This document shows positions 26,804-35,883 of a stretch of 64,000 bases of DNA, piece by piece; the stretch's first letter is position 1; the number at the start of each line of letters is the position of its first letter. The notes beneath the pieces are model-generated. The model made no database searches. It saw nothing but the letters and a program-made list of their open reading frames with translations, and was not told the origin of the DNA. A program made the translations under genes and the position numbers. The stretch is taken from assembly GCA_047612485.1 (NCBI GenBank), contig JBLGAT010000003.1, positions 9,723 to 73,722 of the forward strand. Direction: 5' to 3'. Source of the stretch: Sediminicola sp047612485. GTDB lineage: Bacteria > Bacteroidota > Bacteroidia > Flavobacteriales > Flavobacteriaceae.

Positions 26804-27451
26804 TTAGATGGACCAAACTTTACCGCCGGTAAGCTCTTGAAGATCGCCACAGCCGATATATTCTCCTGGAACTGGCAAGTATGCCAGAACCTCTTCGCCC
26901 ACATATTCCGAGCTCTTATAGGCCCAAATGGTCATTCCTCTAAGGTTGTTTGCAAATGCAAACCTACTGACACCTTCATCCAATTGTGCGGCTTCTTCGT
27001 TCTCAATTGCACCTTGATAGGATGTAATCACCTTAAAGTTCTCTATTTCTTCTTCCTTGGTTACTTTTAGTGCCATTGACAAGGTTGGTTCCAAATCCTC
27101 CGCCGTAAGGTCGGCCAAAGATTCCTTACCTGAATCCTTCAATGCCTTATCCAAGAAATTTCCCATAGACATTTTAAAGAATTCCTGTTGTTTAGGCTCC
27201 ATGACCTCATTGGCAAATTTGTCTATAAACATATGAACGTTTACTTCCGAAGCGGAAGGGGTGTCTGTTTTTGGAAGAATGATATCCACCAAATTTTTCA
27301 AAGCAGCCCCTTGTTCCTTGGTTAAAAAGTCAGGGGTCCAATCCATCACCGGTTTGTCCTTACAACTTTGAACAAGACTTACCAATGTGGGAACGGCTAC
27401 TACGTATCCCAAAGAAAGGCCTATATTTTTGAGTGCTATTCTTCTATCCAT
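26804..27451 (-). CDS. Gluconate 2-dehydrogenase subunit 3 family protein (small subunit of GMC dehydrogenase)
   Basis: A 215-residue small subunit of a membrane-bound flavoprotein dehydrogenase. The N-terminus carries a twin-arginine-like motif (MDRRIALKNIGLSLGY) followed by a hydrophobic stretch and a Cys (LVQSCKDK), which may be a lipobox. The DUF/GLDH subunit-3 signature is GAALKNLVDIILPKTDTP near residue 50. In related sugar dehydrogenases this subunit carries the Tat signal and co-exports the signal-less FAD subunit. Its start overlaps the GMC gene's stop by one base, so the two are coupled. Confidence 0.85.
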   Translation of the reverse strand: MDRRIALKNIGLSLGYVVAVPTLVSLVQSCKDKPVMDWTPDFLTKEQGAALKNLVDIILPKTDTPSASEVNVHMFIDKFANEVMEPKQQEFFKMSMGNFLDKALKDSGKESLADLTAEDLEPTLSMALKVTKEEEIENFKVITSYQGAIENEEAAQLDEGVSRFAFANNLRGMTIWAYKSSEYVGEEVLAYLPVPGEYIGCGDLQELTGGKVWSI

Positions 27452-29163
27452 TATATGTTTCCTTTTTTAAGTTCTTGGGTGGCATGGTTGGCAGCTCTTG
27501 CTGTAAATGCCATATAGGTCAAAGATGGGTTGACACAGCTTGCTGAAGTCATAAAAGCACCATCCGTTACATATACATTGGGGACAGCATGTACCTGATT
27601 GTTCCCGTTTAGTACTGATGTTTTTGGGTCTCTACCCATTCTTGCCGTTCCCATTTCGTGGATTCCCAAACCTAAGGCACCAGGATTGTCAAATCCTTTT
27701 ACATCCCTAAGGCCTGCTTTTTCCAACATTTCAATGGCTTGGTTCTTCATGTCCTCGCGCATTTTCCATTCATTTTCCTTAAACTCGGCGTCAAAGGTTA
27801 CTGTGGGCAGACCCCAGCCATCTAAGTTATCGTAGTCTAAGGTCATCCTATTCTCCTGGTAGGGAAGTACCTCTCCAAAACCACCAATTCCAAAAGTCCA
27901 ACCTCCAGGTTTTAAAAGATTTTCCTTAAGTTCCTTTCCATAGGACATTTCAGAAATGGTCTCTTCCCAATTGTCCCTACTGGCTCCACCTTGGTATCCG
28001 TAACCACGTATAAATTCTTTTTGGTTGCTAGATCCCCCTAAATTTCTAAATCTTGGTATGTAGACACCATTTGGTTTCCTTCCCTTATAATATTTATCTT
28101 CGAAGCCATCAAATTTGCCAGAAGCGCCAACCCCTAGATGGTGGTCCATGATGTTTCTACCCAACTGATCGGAGTCGTTACCCATTCCATTCGGGAAACG
28201 CTCAGATTTTGATTGCATCAAAATGGAAGTAGTTGCCATTGATGAAGCACAAAGGAAAATTACTTTGGCATTGAACACCAATTCCTCCTTGGTAAGTCTA
28301 TCGATTACTTTTACACCAGAGGCCTTACCTGTTTTAGGGTCGTAGATCACTTCCGAAACGATGGAGTCTGGCCTTAATGTTAAATTTCCTGTTCTTTCTG
28401 CAGCGGGCAATGTAGAGGAGTTGCTGCTGAAATAGGCTCCAAAAGGACACCCTCTTATGCAACGGTTTCTAAACTGGCATTTGCTTCTGCCTTCAAATTC
28501 CTTATTGCCTGTAATATGTGCCACCCTTCCAGCGGTCACTACACGGCCTTCAAAGTTTTCAGATACCTTTTCTCTGAATACCTGTTCCACACAATTCAAT
28601 TCCATCATGGGCAAAAATTGTCCATCGGGCAATTGTTTCAAACCCAGATTTTCACCACTTACACCAATATAGGATTCAACCTTGTCATACCAAGGTGCGA
28701 TATCTTTATACCTAACGGGCCAATCAACAGCGACACCATCTCTTTTATTGGCTTCAAAATCAATATCACTCCAACGGTAACTGTGACGTCCCCACATGAT
28801 GGAGCGACCTCCAACGTGGTATCCTCGCATCCAATCGAATCGCTTTACTTCATTATACGGGTGTTCCAGGTCATTTACGAACCATTCGTTATGTGCAGCT
28901 TTGGTAGTATAGCCGGTTCTAGCCTGCTTCAGCTGTTTTGCTTGGTCCTCTCTTGCAAGATTTCCGTTGTTTGGGAAATCCCAATCGTCCATATTAGCGG
29001 TTTTGTAGTCGTTAATATGTGTTACCATTCTACCGCGTTCGAGAATCAATGTTTTAAGTCCGTTCTCACATAACTCCTTAGCGGCCCATCCGCCGCTAAT
29101 CCCAGTACCAACAACAATTGCGTCGTAAGACTCCTGTTCTTCGTTGTAATAAAATTTACTCAT
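27451..29163 (-). CDS. GMC-family FAD-dependent sugar/glycoside dehydrogenase, large subunit
   Basis: A 570-residue flavoprotein that probably oxidises a sugar or glycoside hydroxyl, passing electrons to the respiratory chain. The FAD dinucleotide fold is AIVVGTGISGG near residue 18. The catalytic His/Asn pair is H502 (HEMGTARMG) and N545 (CVNPSLT). Three cysteines in C229-x5-C235-x3-C239 resemble the 3Fe-4S ligands of FAD-dependent glucose dehydrogenase catalytic subunits. No signal peptide is present; export by hitchhiking on the Tat signal of the adjacent small subunit is expected. Closest known types are glucoside 3-dehydrogenase and gluconate 2-dehydrogenase. The neighbourhood favours C3 oxidation of a glycoside, but this is inference. 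Confidence 0.85.
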   Translation of the reverse strand: MSKFYYNEEQESYDAIVVGTGISGGWAAKELCENGLKTLILERGRMVTHINDYKTANMDDWDFPNNGNLAREDQAKQLKQARTGYTTKAAHNEWFVNDLEHPYNEVKRFDWMRGYHVGGRSIMWGRHSYRWSDIDFEANKRDGVAVDWPVRYKDIAPWYDKVESYIGVSGENLGLKQLPDGQFLPMMELNCVEQVFREKVSENFEGRVVTAGRVAHITGNKEFEGRSKCQFRNRCIRGCPFGAYFSSNSSTLPAAERTGNLTLRPDSIVSEVIYDPKTGKASGVKVIDRLTKEELVFNAKVIFLCASSMATTSILMQSKSERFPNGMGNDSDQLGRNIMDHHLGVGASGKFDGFEDKYYKGRKPNGVYIPRFRNLGGSSNQKEFIRGYGYQGGASRDNWEETISEMSYGKELKENLLKPGGWTFGIGGFGEVLPYQENRMTLDYDNLDGWGLPTVTFDAEFKENEWKMREDMKNQAIEMLEKAGLRDVKGFDNPGALGLGIHEMGTARMGRDPKTSVLNGNNQVHAVPNVYVTDGAFMTSASCVNPSLTYMAFTARAANHATQELKKGNI

Positions 29164-29301
29164 CTATTGAATTGTTTATTTCCTAAATTTATTAAATTTA
29201 AAATTAATTTTCTACATTTAAACGCCAATATTATTGTGATACTCACACTATAACGTTGTAGTTGGCGGTAATTCTGGAAAACAATCTAATCACATATATC
29301 T

Positions 29302-30297
29302 ATGAAAATTTATATCTTAAAAACGGCGACTTTTTTAGGGTTGGCGATCGCACTAATGGGTGTCTATTCTTGTAAGGAGACCAAAAAGTCAGAAACAACC
29401 GAAATCTCGACCGAAATAGTAAAGGAGACAGAGCCCTTTTTTAAACTTTCCCTCGCACAATGGTCCATGCACAAGATGGTTTTTGATGGGGGTGTAGATC
29501 CTTACACTTTTGCCGAAAAAGCAAAGGGATGGGGTTTTTCTGGATTGGAGTATGTAAGTGGACTTTATTATAAGGAGCTGGAGAAGTCGAATTTTTCTAA
29601 AGAAGCCATGGCCGCATTTGTAGAAAAATGTAATGCAGAAAGTACAAAGCATGGAATGAGAAATGTCCTTATAATGATAGATGGGCAAGGTGATTTGGCA
29701 ACCTCGGACCCAAAAGAACGTAAAAAGGCAGTTGAAAACCATTATAAATGGGTAGATGCCGCCGCTGCTATGGGATGTCATTCCATCAGGGTCAATTTGG
29801 CCGGGAGTCAAGATCCGCAAGAATGGGTTTCAAATTCAGTAGAAGGATTGAAAGATTTGGCAACCTATGCCAAGGATAAAAATGTAAATATAATTGTAGA
29901 GAACCATGGCGGGCTTTCTTCCGATGCCTCCAAATTGGCTGAGGTGATGAAAGCCGTGAACATGGACAATTGCGGAACACTTCCCGATTTTGGAAACTTC
30001 TGTATAAAAAGAAAAGATGGTTCCTTTTATAACGGGGAATGTGCAGAGGAATACGATATGTATAAGGGTGTAATGGAGCTTATGCCCTATGCCAAAGGAG
30101 TAAGTGCAAAATCCTTTAATTTTGATGAAGCTGGAAACGAAACCAAAATCGACTTCCATAGAATGCTAAAAATTATTAAAAATGCGGGTTATACAGGTTT
30201 TGTTGGGGTAGAATTTGAAGGGGATGAACTAAGTGAAGAAGATGGTATTTTAGCTACCAAGGAATTATTGTTGAATGCATCCAAAAACCTGGAGTAA
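29302..30297 (+). CDS. Sugar phosphate isomerase/epimerase-like TIM-barrel lipoprotein
   Basis: A 331-residue xylose-isomerase-like TIM barrel (AP endonuclease 2 family). The N-terminus is a lipoprotein signal with the lipobox GVYSC near residue 24, so it should sit in the periplasm or outer membrane. Candidate metal ligands include Glu and His in IIVENHGGLSSD, Asp in GTLPDFGNF and Glu in GVEFEGDE. Secreted members of this fold act on oxidised sugars rather than on phosphates. It is divergent from the GMC operon and opens the plus-strand half of the cluster. Confidence 0.8.
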   Translation: MKIYILKTATFLGLAIALMGVYSCKETKKSETTEISTEIVKETEPFFKLSLAQWSMHKMVFDGGVDPYTFAEKAKGWGFSGLEYVSGLYYKELEKSNFSKEAMAAFVEKCNAESTKHGMRNVLIMIDGQGDLATSDPKERKKAVENHYKWVDAAAAMGCHSIRVNLAGSQDPQEWVSNSVEGLKDLATYAKDKNVNIIVENHGGLSSDASKLAEVMKAVNMDNCGTLPDFGNFCIKRKDGSFYNGECAEEYDMYKGVMELMPYAKGVSAKSFNFDEAGNETKIDFHRMLKIIKNAGYTGFVGVEFEGDELSEEDGILATKELLLNASKNLE

Positions 30298-30311
30298 ACC
30301 AAACCTAAAAT

Positions 30312-30755
30312 ATGGAAAGTTTTTTTAATCAATTATTTGATTATAATTTTTATTGTAACAAGAAATTAATCGAGGAATGCAATAAAATGGAAACAATTCC
30401 CCAAAGGAGTTTAGAGCTTTTTAGCCATATTTTAGATGCCCATCACATCTGGAACCATAGAATTTTGAAAAAATCTCCGGAATACGGAGTAATGCAATTA
30501 CATCCATTAAAAAATTGGGCAGACATCCATTATGAAAACCAAAGGAGCTCTTTTGAAATTATCACCATTACGGATGATTTTGAATTACGTACGGATTATG
30601 AAAATTCGGAAGGACGACTTTTCACCAGTACCTTAAAGGATATGCTGTTCCATGTCATCAACCATTCCACACACCACAGGGCTCAGATTTCTTTGGATTT
30701 TAGAAATAACGGGATTGATCCGATAAATATGGATTATATATTTTATAAACGATAA
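30312..30755 (+). CDS. DinB-family protein
   Basis: A 147-residue four-helix protein of the DinB/YfiT superfamily. The three conserved metal His are in AHHIWNHR (near residue 45) and HVINHSTHHRAQI (near residue 118). In this superfamily the metal site serves thiol-dependent transfer or maleylpyruvate-isomerase-like chemistry in some members; most have no known function. It lies 14 bp after the TIM-barrel gene and 16 bp before the MFS permease, so it is inside the operon, which is unusual for a DinB protein. Confidence 0.8.
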   Translation: MESFFNQLFDYNFYCNKKLIEECNKMETIPQRSLELFSHILDAHHIWNHRILKKSPEYGVMQLHPLKNWADIHYENQRSSFEIITITDDFELRTDYENSEGRLFTSTLKDMLFHVINHSTHHRAQISLDFRNNGIDPINMDYIFYKR

Positions 30756-30771
30756 ACATACCAAACCACTT

Positions 30772-32001
30772 ATGAACACAAAAATCAAAATACAATTATC
30801 CGTCATGATGTTCCTCGAATTTTTTATCTGGGGCGGATGGTTTGTTACCCTTGGTACTTATCTCGGGAATAATTTAAATGCCACTGGTGCAGAATCGGCC
30901 ATGGCTTTTTCTACCCAATCATGGGGGGCTATTATTGCCCCGTTTATTATCGGACTTATAGCAGACCGGTATTTCAATGCAGAAAAAATATTGGGAATCC
31001 TTCATTTGGCTGGGGCGGTACTCATGTACCAAATGTATATGTCAACAGATTTTGCAGGATTTTATCCTTATGTATTTGGCTATATGATCCTCTATATGCC
31101 GACCTTGGCTTTGGTCAATTCCATTTCCTTTAACCAGATGAAAAACCCGGCAAAGGAATTTTCCTTTGTTCGTGTTTTTGGTACCATTGGTTGGATTGTC
31201 GCCGGCTTAATCATTAGTTATGTGTTCCTATGGGATTCCGTGGAAGGAAGACAGGAAGGTTTGTTAAGGAATACCTTTTTAATGGTATCCATTGCTTCGG
31301 TGTGTTTGGGTATTTTCAGTTTTATGTTGCCCAAAACTCCGCCTAAGGTTGGTAAGGACGAAAAAATCAGTATTTCGGCAATTTTGGGATTGGACGCTTT
31401 AAAATTATTGAAGGACAGAAATTTCTTGGTCTTCTTTATTTCGTCAATTTTAATTTGTATCCCTTTGGCATTTTACTACCAAAACGCCAATCCCTTTTTA
31501 TCTGAAATAGGAATGGACAACCCTACAGGAAAAATGACCATAGGTCAGGCATCCGAAGTATTGTTCATGTTGTTGCTGCCTTATTTCTTTAAGAAATTTG
31601 GATTTAAGAAAACACTTATTGCAGGTATGTTGGCCTGGACGGTAAGATATCTCCTGTTCGCCTACGGTAATGCGGGTGACCTTGCCTTTATGCTAATCAT
31701 GGGTATAGCCCTTCATGGGATTTGCTATGACTTTTTCTTTGTATCAGGGCAGATCTATACCGATAGCAAAGCGGGGATTAAGTATAAAAGTGCTGCACAG
31801 GGTTTGATCACTTTGGCCACCTACGGCGTAGGGATGTTAATTGGTTTTAAAATAGCGGGAATAATAACGGATACTTATAAAGCTGCCGATGGTTTGCATG
31901 CATGGGACAACATCTGGACATTCCCTGCGATCTTCGCATTTGTGGTCATGATATTGTTTATAATATTTTTTAAAAATGAAGAAGTTGAATACAAGGAATA
32001 G
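30772..32001 (+). CDS. Nucleoside:H+ symporter family MFS permease (NupG-like)
   Basis: A 409-residue permease with about twelve TM segments. The N-terminus (MMFLEFFIWGGWFVTLGTYL) and the QSWGAIIAPFIIGLIADRYF loop are typical of the Nuc_H_symport/NupG group of the major facilitator superfamily. In Bacteroidota members of this group often sit in clusters with Gfo/Idh and TIM-barrel genes and are believed to import sugars or sugar derivatives rather than nucleosides. Here it lies in such a cluster. Confidence 0.85.
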   Translation: MNTKIKIQLSVMMFLEFFIWGGWFVTLGTYLGNNLNATGAESAMAFSTQSWGAIIAPFIIGLIADRYFNAEKILGILHLAGAVLMYQMYMSTDFAGFYPYVFGYMILYMPTLALVNSISFNQMKNPAKEFSFVRVFGTIGWIVAGLIISYVFLWDSVEGRQEGLLRNTFLMVSIASVCLGIFSFMLPKTPPKVGKDEKISISAILGLDALKLLKDRNFLVFFISSILICIPLAFYYQNANPFLSEIGMDNPTGKMTIGQASEVLFMLLLPYFFKKFGFKKTLIAGMLAWTVRYLLFAYGNAGDLAFMLIMGIALHGICYDFFFVSGQIYTDSKAGIKYKSAAQGLITLATYGVGMLIGFKIAGIITDTYKAADGLHAWDNIWTFPAIFAFVVMILFIIFFKNEEVEYKE

Positions 32002-32025
32002 ATATTAATAAGTAGAAGATTGGTT

Positions 32026-33162
32026 ATGAGCAAGAAAATAAGACTAGGTATTTTAGGAGGCGGTGGAGATTCACTAATTGGAGTATTGCATAGGATTGCC
32101 TCCTTTATGAATGATAATTATGAAATTGTTGGTGCGGTCTTCAATCCAGACCACAACGATAGTTTGGCCTTTGCTAAGGAAATTGGAGTTCCCACCAATA
32201 GGATTTATAAGGATTTTGATGCCTTGGTGGAAGAGGAATTGAAGCTTCCCGAAGGAGAGCGAATTCAAGTATGTTCTATTTTGACTCCCAATTTTTTGCA
32301 TTTTCCGATGGCCAAAAAACTGTTGGAAAATGGGTTCAATGTCATTTGTGAAAAACCCATGACAACCACCTATGAAGAGGCTATGGTATTACAGGCAGCC
32401 TTGGAAAAGGCTAAAACCGTGTTTGCCGTAACACATACCTATACAGGGTATCCAATGGTACGCCAAATGCGCGAAATGGTAAAAGCTGGCGCCTTGGGGA
32501 AAGTCCAAAAGGTAGATGTTCAGTATTATCAAGGTTGGATAAACCCAATTATCCATGATAAGGAAAAACGTACCACAACCTGGCGTCTGAATCCTGAAAA
32601 GGCGGGTATCAGTTGCTGTATGGGCGATATTGGAGTGCACGCTTTCAATATGGTGGAATATACGACCGGACTTCAAGTGGAGACTATTTTGGCCGACCTA
32701 AATTACCTATATGAGGACAATAAGATGGATATAGACGGCACCGTTCTGATACGCATGAAAGGTGGTGTTAAAGGTGTCATTCGTTCCAGCCAAATTGCAA
32801 CGGGAGAAGAAAACAGGCTAACTGTCGCTATTTACGGTGATAAGGGCGGACTTAGATGGGAGCAAGAAAATCCCAATTACTTGTATGTTCTTTCGGGTGA
32901 CAAGCCTTTGCAAGTCTTTAAACCGGGTCATGCCTACAATTCCCAATTGTCATTGGATGGCACCAAGTTGCCTCCAGGGCACCCAGAAGGGATATTTGAT
33001 GCCATGGCAAATATTTATTTGGGGGTTGCCAGGGCCGTTCGCGGTGAGGCATACAATTCAGGGGAATTCCCTACGATGATGGATGGGGTAAGAGGACTTA
33101 ACTTTATTGAAAGCAGTGTTACTTCCCATCAAGAAGGAAATACGTGGATAACGTTGAAATAA
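32026..33162 (+). CDS. Gfo/Idh/MocA family oxidoreductase, cytoplasmic
   Basis: A 378-residue NAD(P)-dependent sugar dehydrogenase. The Rossmann motif is GILGGGGDS near residue 10, the family Lys is in CEKPMTT near residue 112, and the substrate-domain motif is GDIGVHAFNM near residue 203 with the catalytic His. It has no signal peptide and should reduce or oxidise the imported sugar in the cytoplasm. Length matches the family. ATG 32026 (MSKKIRLG) was chosen over an in-frame TTG two codons upstream. It follows the permease after 24 bp. Confidence 0.88.
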   Translation: MSKKIRLGILGGGGDSLIGVLHRIASFMNDNYEIVGAVFNPDHNDSLAFAKEIGVPTNRIYKDFDALVEEELKLPEGERIQVCSILTPNFLHFPMAKKLLENGFNVICEKPMTTTYEEAMVLQAALEKAKTVFAVTHTYTGYPMVRQMREMVKAGALGKVQKVDVQYYQGWINPIIHDKEKRTTTWRLNPEKAGISCCMGDIGVHAFNMVEYTTGLQVETILADLNYLYEDNKMDIDGTVLIRMKGGVKGVIRSSQIATGEENRLTVAIYGDKGGLRWEQENPNYLYVLSGDKPLQVFKPGHAYNSQLSLDGTKLPPGHPEGIFDAMANIYLGVARAVRGEAYNSGEFPTMMDGVRGLNFIESSVTSHQEGNTWITLK

Positions 33163-33190
33163 GAATATATTCCATTTAGGAATGCATATA

Positions 33191-33218
33191 TAAAGGGCTG
33201 CTATTAGTGGCCCTTTTT
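33191..33218. terminator. Bidirectional terminator after the Gfo/Idh gene
   Basis: AAAGGGC (33192-33198) pairs with GCCCTTT (33210-33216), with a T-run after and A-rich sequence before. It separates the Gfo/Idh gene from the convergent ASCH gene. Confidence 0.7.
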
Positions 33219-33221
33219 AAT

Positions 33222-33680
33222 TTAAAACACCTTTTCAAAGTACTCACAAACCACAATCATGCTCTCATTGGGTTTGCGGTCATATTCTCCCAGTTCCCTT
33301 TGGAAGAATTCCCAATGTATCTTTTTCCAATCCGAGAGACTACTATCACCATCACCTTCTATTTTGGCATGTTCCGCAGTGATACTAAAGTATGGAGCCA
33401 TCCGGACAGTTGTGGTTCTAACAATGCATTTTGCCTTGCCGTCCCAATCTGTCAAAACTGAAAAATCACCTCTTTTCGGCAATTCCTTTTTTTGCAGTTG
33501 TAATCCTAATAAAGAATGCGAGGTTGCCTTTTTTTTTCCTGCCAACACAAGCGCTACGCTTTGATTAGCGTCTTTCTCGTTGTCAGAGAAATGGTAGACC
33601 TTAGGGGTGTGTTCAAAAGCAAATTCTAAATGGGCACTTAAAAAATCGCCCCACATATTTTCAGCAGAATGGTTCTTCAT
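33222..33680 (-). CDS. ASCH-domain protein
   Basis: A 152-residue protein of the ASCH (PUA-like) fold, a family implicated in RNA binding and sometimes nuclease activity. Characteristic segments are NMWGDFLSAHLEFAFE at the N-terminus, ATSHSLLGLQ in the middle and SMIVVCEYFEKVF at the end. ATG 33680 (MKNHSAENMW) was chosen over an in-frame TTG 13 codons upstream because family members begin at this point. It is transcribed against the surrounding sugar cluster and probably unrelated to it. Confidence 0.8.
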   Translation of the reverse strand: MKNHSAENMWGDFLSAHLEFAFEHTPKVYHFSDNEKDANQSVALVLAGKKKATSHSLLGLQLQKKELPKRGDFSVLTDWDGKAKCIVRTTTVRMAPYFSITAEHAKIEGDGDSSLSDWKKIHWEFFQRELGEYDRKPNESMIVVCEYFEKVF

Positions 33681-34056
33681 GGTTGATTTTAATTGTTGTA
33701 CTTTGGACTCGTTAGCCAATTGTTAAAACGACCTTCAAAAAAGGTAAAGTCCGCCAATTTTCTATACTATCTTCGAATTTATTCTTTTTTATGGCAAAAA
33801 AGCAAATCGTAAAACGACTATGTCTTTTGCAAATAAGTTGCACTTAAACAAAATTCTGTATCTATAACGTTTGAGACGCTTACTACAGTATGATTCGGCA
33901 CTATATTTTCTTTTAATTCTATAGTAATCCCTATATTTATATATCTGCCTTAGAATAAAAATAATTGATTGTTACAACTCTAAATATAGGGTTTAATTCT
34001 CAAAATTTCAGAGGTCAGATAAAATATGAATGGCAACTCACATAAGATCATTAAAA
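33681..34056. other. 376-bp intergenic region
   Basis: AT-rich spacer between the divergent ASCH and TIM-barrel genes. Two partial -7 matches occur on the plus strand (TATATTTT at 33902 and TATATTTA at 33932) without a convincing -33. No gene, RNA or repeat is seen. Confidence 0.5.
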
Positions 34057-35109
34057 ATGAAGACAATTAAAGGACCGGCAGTTTTTCTCGCCCAGTTTGT
34101 AGATAGTAAGGCCCCGTTCAATACGTTGGATGGGATGTGTAAATGGGCAGCTGATTTAGGCTATAAGGGAATTCAGATCCCTACTTGGGAGCCCTTTTTG
34201 ATAGATTTGGACAAGGCAGCTGAAAGTCAGACCTATTGTGATGAGTTAAAGGGAACAATAAATTCATACGGACTAGAAATAACCGAATTGTCCACCCACT
34301 TACAGGGACAACTTGTGGCCGTGAACCCTGCCTACGACCTCATGTTCGATAATTTTGCGCCCGATAAGGTTAAGAATAACCCTAAGGCTAGAACTGAATG
34401 GGCCATTGAAACCGTTAAAAAAGCGGCTACCGCCAGCCGTAGATTGGGACTTAATGTACACGCCACCTTTTCAGGTGCCCTTTTGTGGCACACCATGCAT
34501 CCTTGGCCCCAAAGACCTGCGGGTCTGGTGGAGATGGGTTTTGAAGAACTTGCAAAAAGATGGATGCCCATATTAAACCATTTTGATAAGGAAGGAGTGG
34601 ATGTTTGTTATGAAATCCATCCAGGGGAAGATCTGCACGATGGGGACACTTTCGAGCGTTTTCTGGCAGCTACAGGAAACCATAGCAGAGTTAACATCTT
34701 ATACGATCCCAGTCACTTTGTGTTGCAACAATTGGATTATATCACCTATATAGATCACTACCATGAATTTATAAAATCCTTTCATGTAAAGGATTCCGAA
34801 TTTAATCCTACTGGAAAAAAAGGTGCTTTTGGTGGCTATAACGATTGGGGTGATAGGGCTGGTAGATACCGCTCCTTAGGTGATGGTCAAATAGATTTCA
34901 AAACAATATTCTCCAAATTGACCCAATACGGATGTGATGTTTGGGCGGTTATGGAATGGGAGTGCTGTATCAAGAGTCCAGAACAAGGGGCTAGGGAAGG
35001 CGCAAAATTTATAAAGGACCATATAATAGAGGCTACCGAAAAAACATTTGATGATTTTGCAGGGGCAGAAATAGACAAGGGAACACTTAAAAAAATACTT
35101 GGAATCTAA
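34057..35109 (+). CDS. Xylose-isomerase-like TIM-barrel sugar isomerase/epimerase, cytoplasmic
   Basis: A 350-residue TIM barrel (AP endonuclease 2 family) without a signal peptide. Metal ligands expected for the fold are visible: Glu in VCYEIHPGEDL near residue 193, Asp/His in LYDPSHFVLQ near 222, His/Asp in SFHVKDSEF near 250 and Glu in WAVMEWECC near 306. This set is intact, so it should be an active isomerase, epimerase or lyase of a keto-sugar. ATG 34057 (MKTIKGPAVFLAQF) is preferred to ATG 34030. It is followed after 15 bp by the two DUF1080 genes. Confidence 0.85.
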   Translation: MKTIKGPAVFLAQFVDSKAPFNTLDGMCKWAADLGYKGIQIPTWEPFLIDLDKAAESQTYCDELKGTINSYGLEITELSTHLQGQLVAVNPAYDLMFDNFAPDKVKNNPKARTEWAIETVKKAATASRRLGLNVHATFSGALLWHTMHPWPQRPAGLVEMGFEELAKRWMPILNHFDKEGVDVCYEIHPGEDLHDGDTFERFLAATGNHSRVNILYDPSHFVLQQLDYITYIDHYHEFIKSFHVKDSEFNPTGKKGAFGGYNDWGDRAGRYRSLGDGQIDFKTIFSKLTQYGCDVWAVMEWECCIKSPEQGAREGAKFIKDHIIEATEKTFDDFAGAEIDKGTLKKILGI

Positions 35110-35124
35110 CAAACACATATACCC

Positions 35125-35883
35125 ATGAAACAACTAGTTTTTACAGGCCTAATGGCCTTAATGATTTTCGGCTGCAAAGAGAAAGCTAAGGATTCTAATG
35201 AAGAAATGAATAATGGCACCATGGCTGAGACTGAAATGGAAGGCGATGCACAAGATGAATGGATGGCCCTTTTTGACGGTTCTTCTTTTGAAGGATGGCA
35301 TGGCTATTTAAAAGATGGTATGCCCCAAGAATGGAAATTGGAAGAAGGAGCTATGGTTTTTTACCCGCCAAAGGATCGTGCAAAAGGAGCAAGTTACAAT
35401 CTAGTTACCGATAAGGAATTTACAGATTTTATGCTCTCAGTGGATTGGAAAATATCCGAAGGAGGGAATAGCGGTATTTTCTGGGGTGTAAAAGAAGATT
35501 CCAATTTGCCCGAAGCCTATCAATCTGGACCTGAGATCCAAGTGTTGGATAATGAAAGGCATCCAGATGCAAAAGTGGGAACTACGCACCAAGCAGGTGC
35601 CCTATATGACATGGTGGCACCAAATCACGAAATGGCGAAACCCGCAGGGGAATGGAATACCTGCGTGTTGACCGTAAACCATAAAACCAATGAAGGGAGT
35701 GTGGAACTAAATGGTATGGTAGTGGTCTCTTTTCCTGTAAATGATCCCGAATGGAGCGCCATGGTCGCAAAATCAAAATTTGCTGATTGGGAACATTTTG
35801 GAAAATATAAAACAGGAAAAATTGGGCTACAAGATCATGGGGATATGGTTTCCTACAAGAACATTAAAATTAAACAACTCTAA
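35125..35883 (+). CDS. DUF1080 (3-keto-disaccharide hydrolase family) lipoprotein, copy 1
   Basis: A 252-residue lipoprotein with a lipobox near residue 16 (MIFGCKEK). The DUF1080 domain, a concanavalin-like jelly roll, covers residues about 45-250. Its hallmarks are ALFDGSSFEGWHGY, SGIFWGVKE, GPEIQVLDNERH and the C-terminal GLQDHGDMVSYKNIKIK. Members of this family cleave 3-keto-glycosides, directly or by an elimination route. It should face the periplasm or outside. It is immediately followed by copy 2, with which it shares the fold but modest identity. Confidence 0.87.
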   Translation: MKQLVFTGLMALMIFGCKEKAKDSNEEMNNGTMAETEMEGDAQDEWMALFDGSSFEGWHGYLKDGMPQEWKLEEGAMVFYPPKDRAKGASYNLVTDKEFTDFMLSVDWKISEGGNSGIFWGVKEDSNLPEAYQSGPEIQVLDNERHPDAKVGTTHQAGALYDMVAPNHEMAKPAGEWNTCVLTVNHKTNEGSVELNGMVVVSFPVNDPEWSAMVAKSKFADWEHFGKYKTGKIGLQDHGDMVSYKNIKIKQL

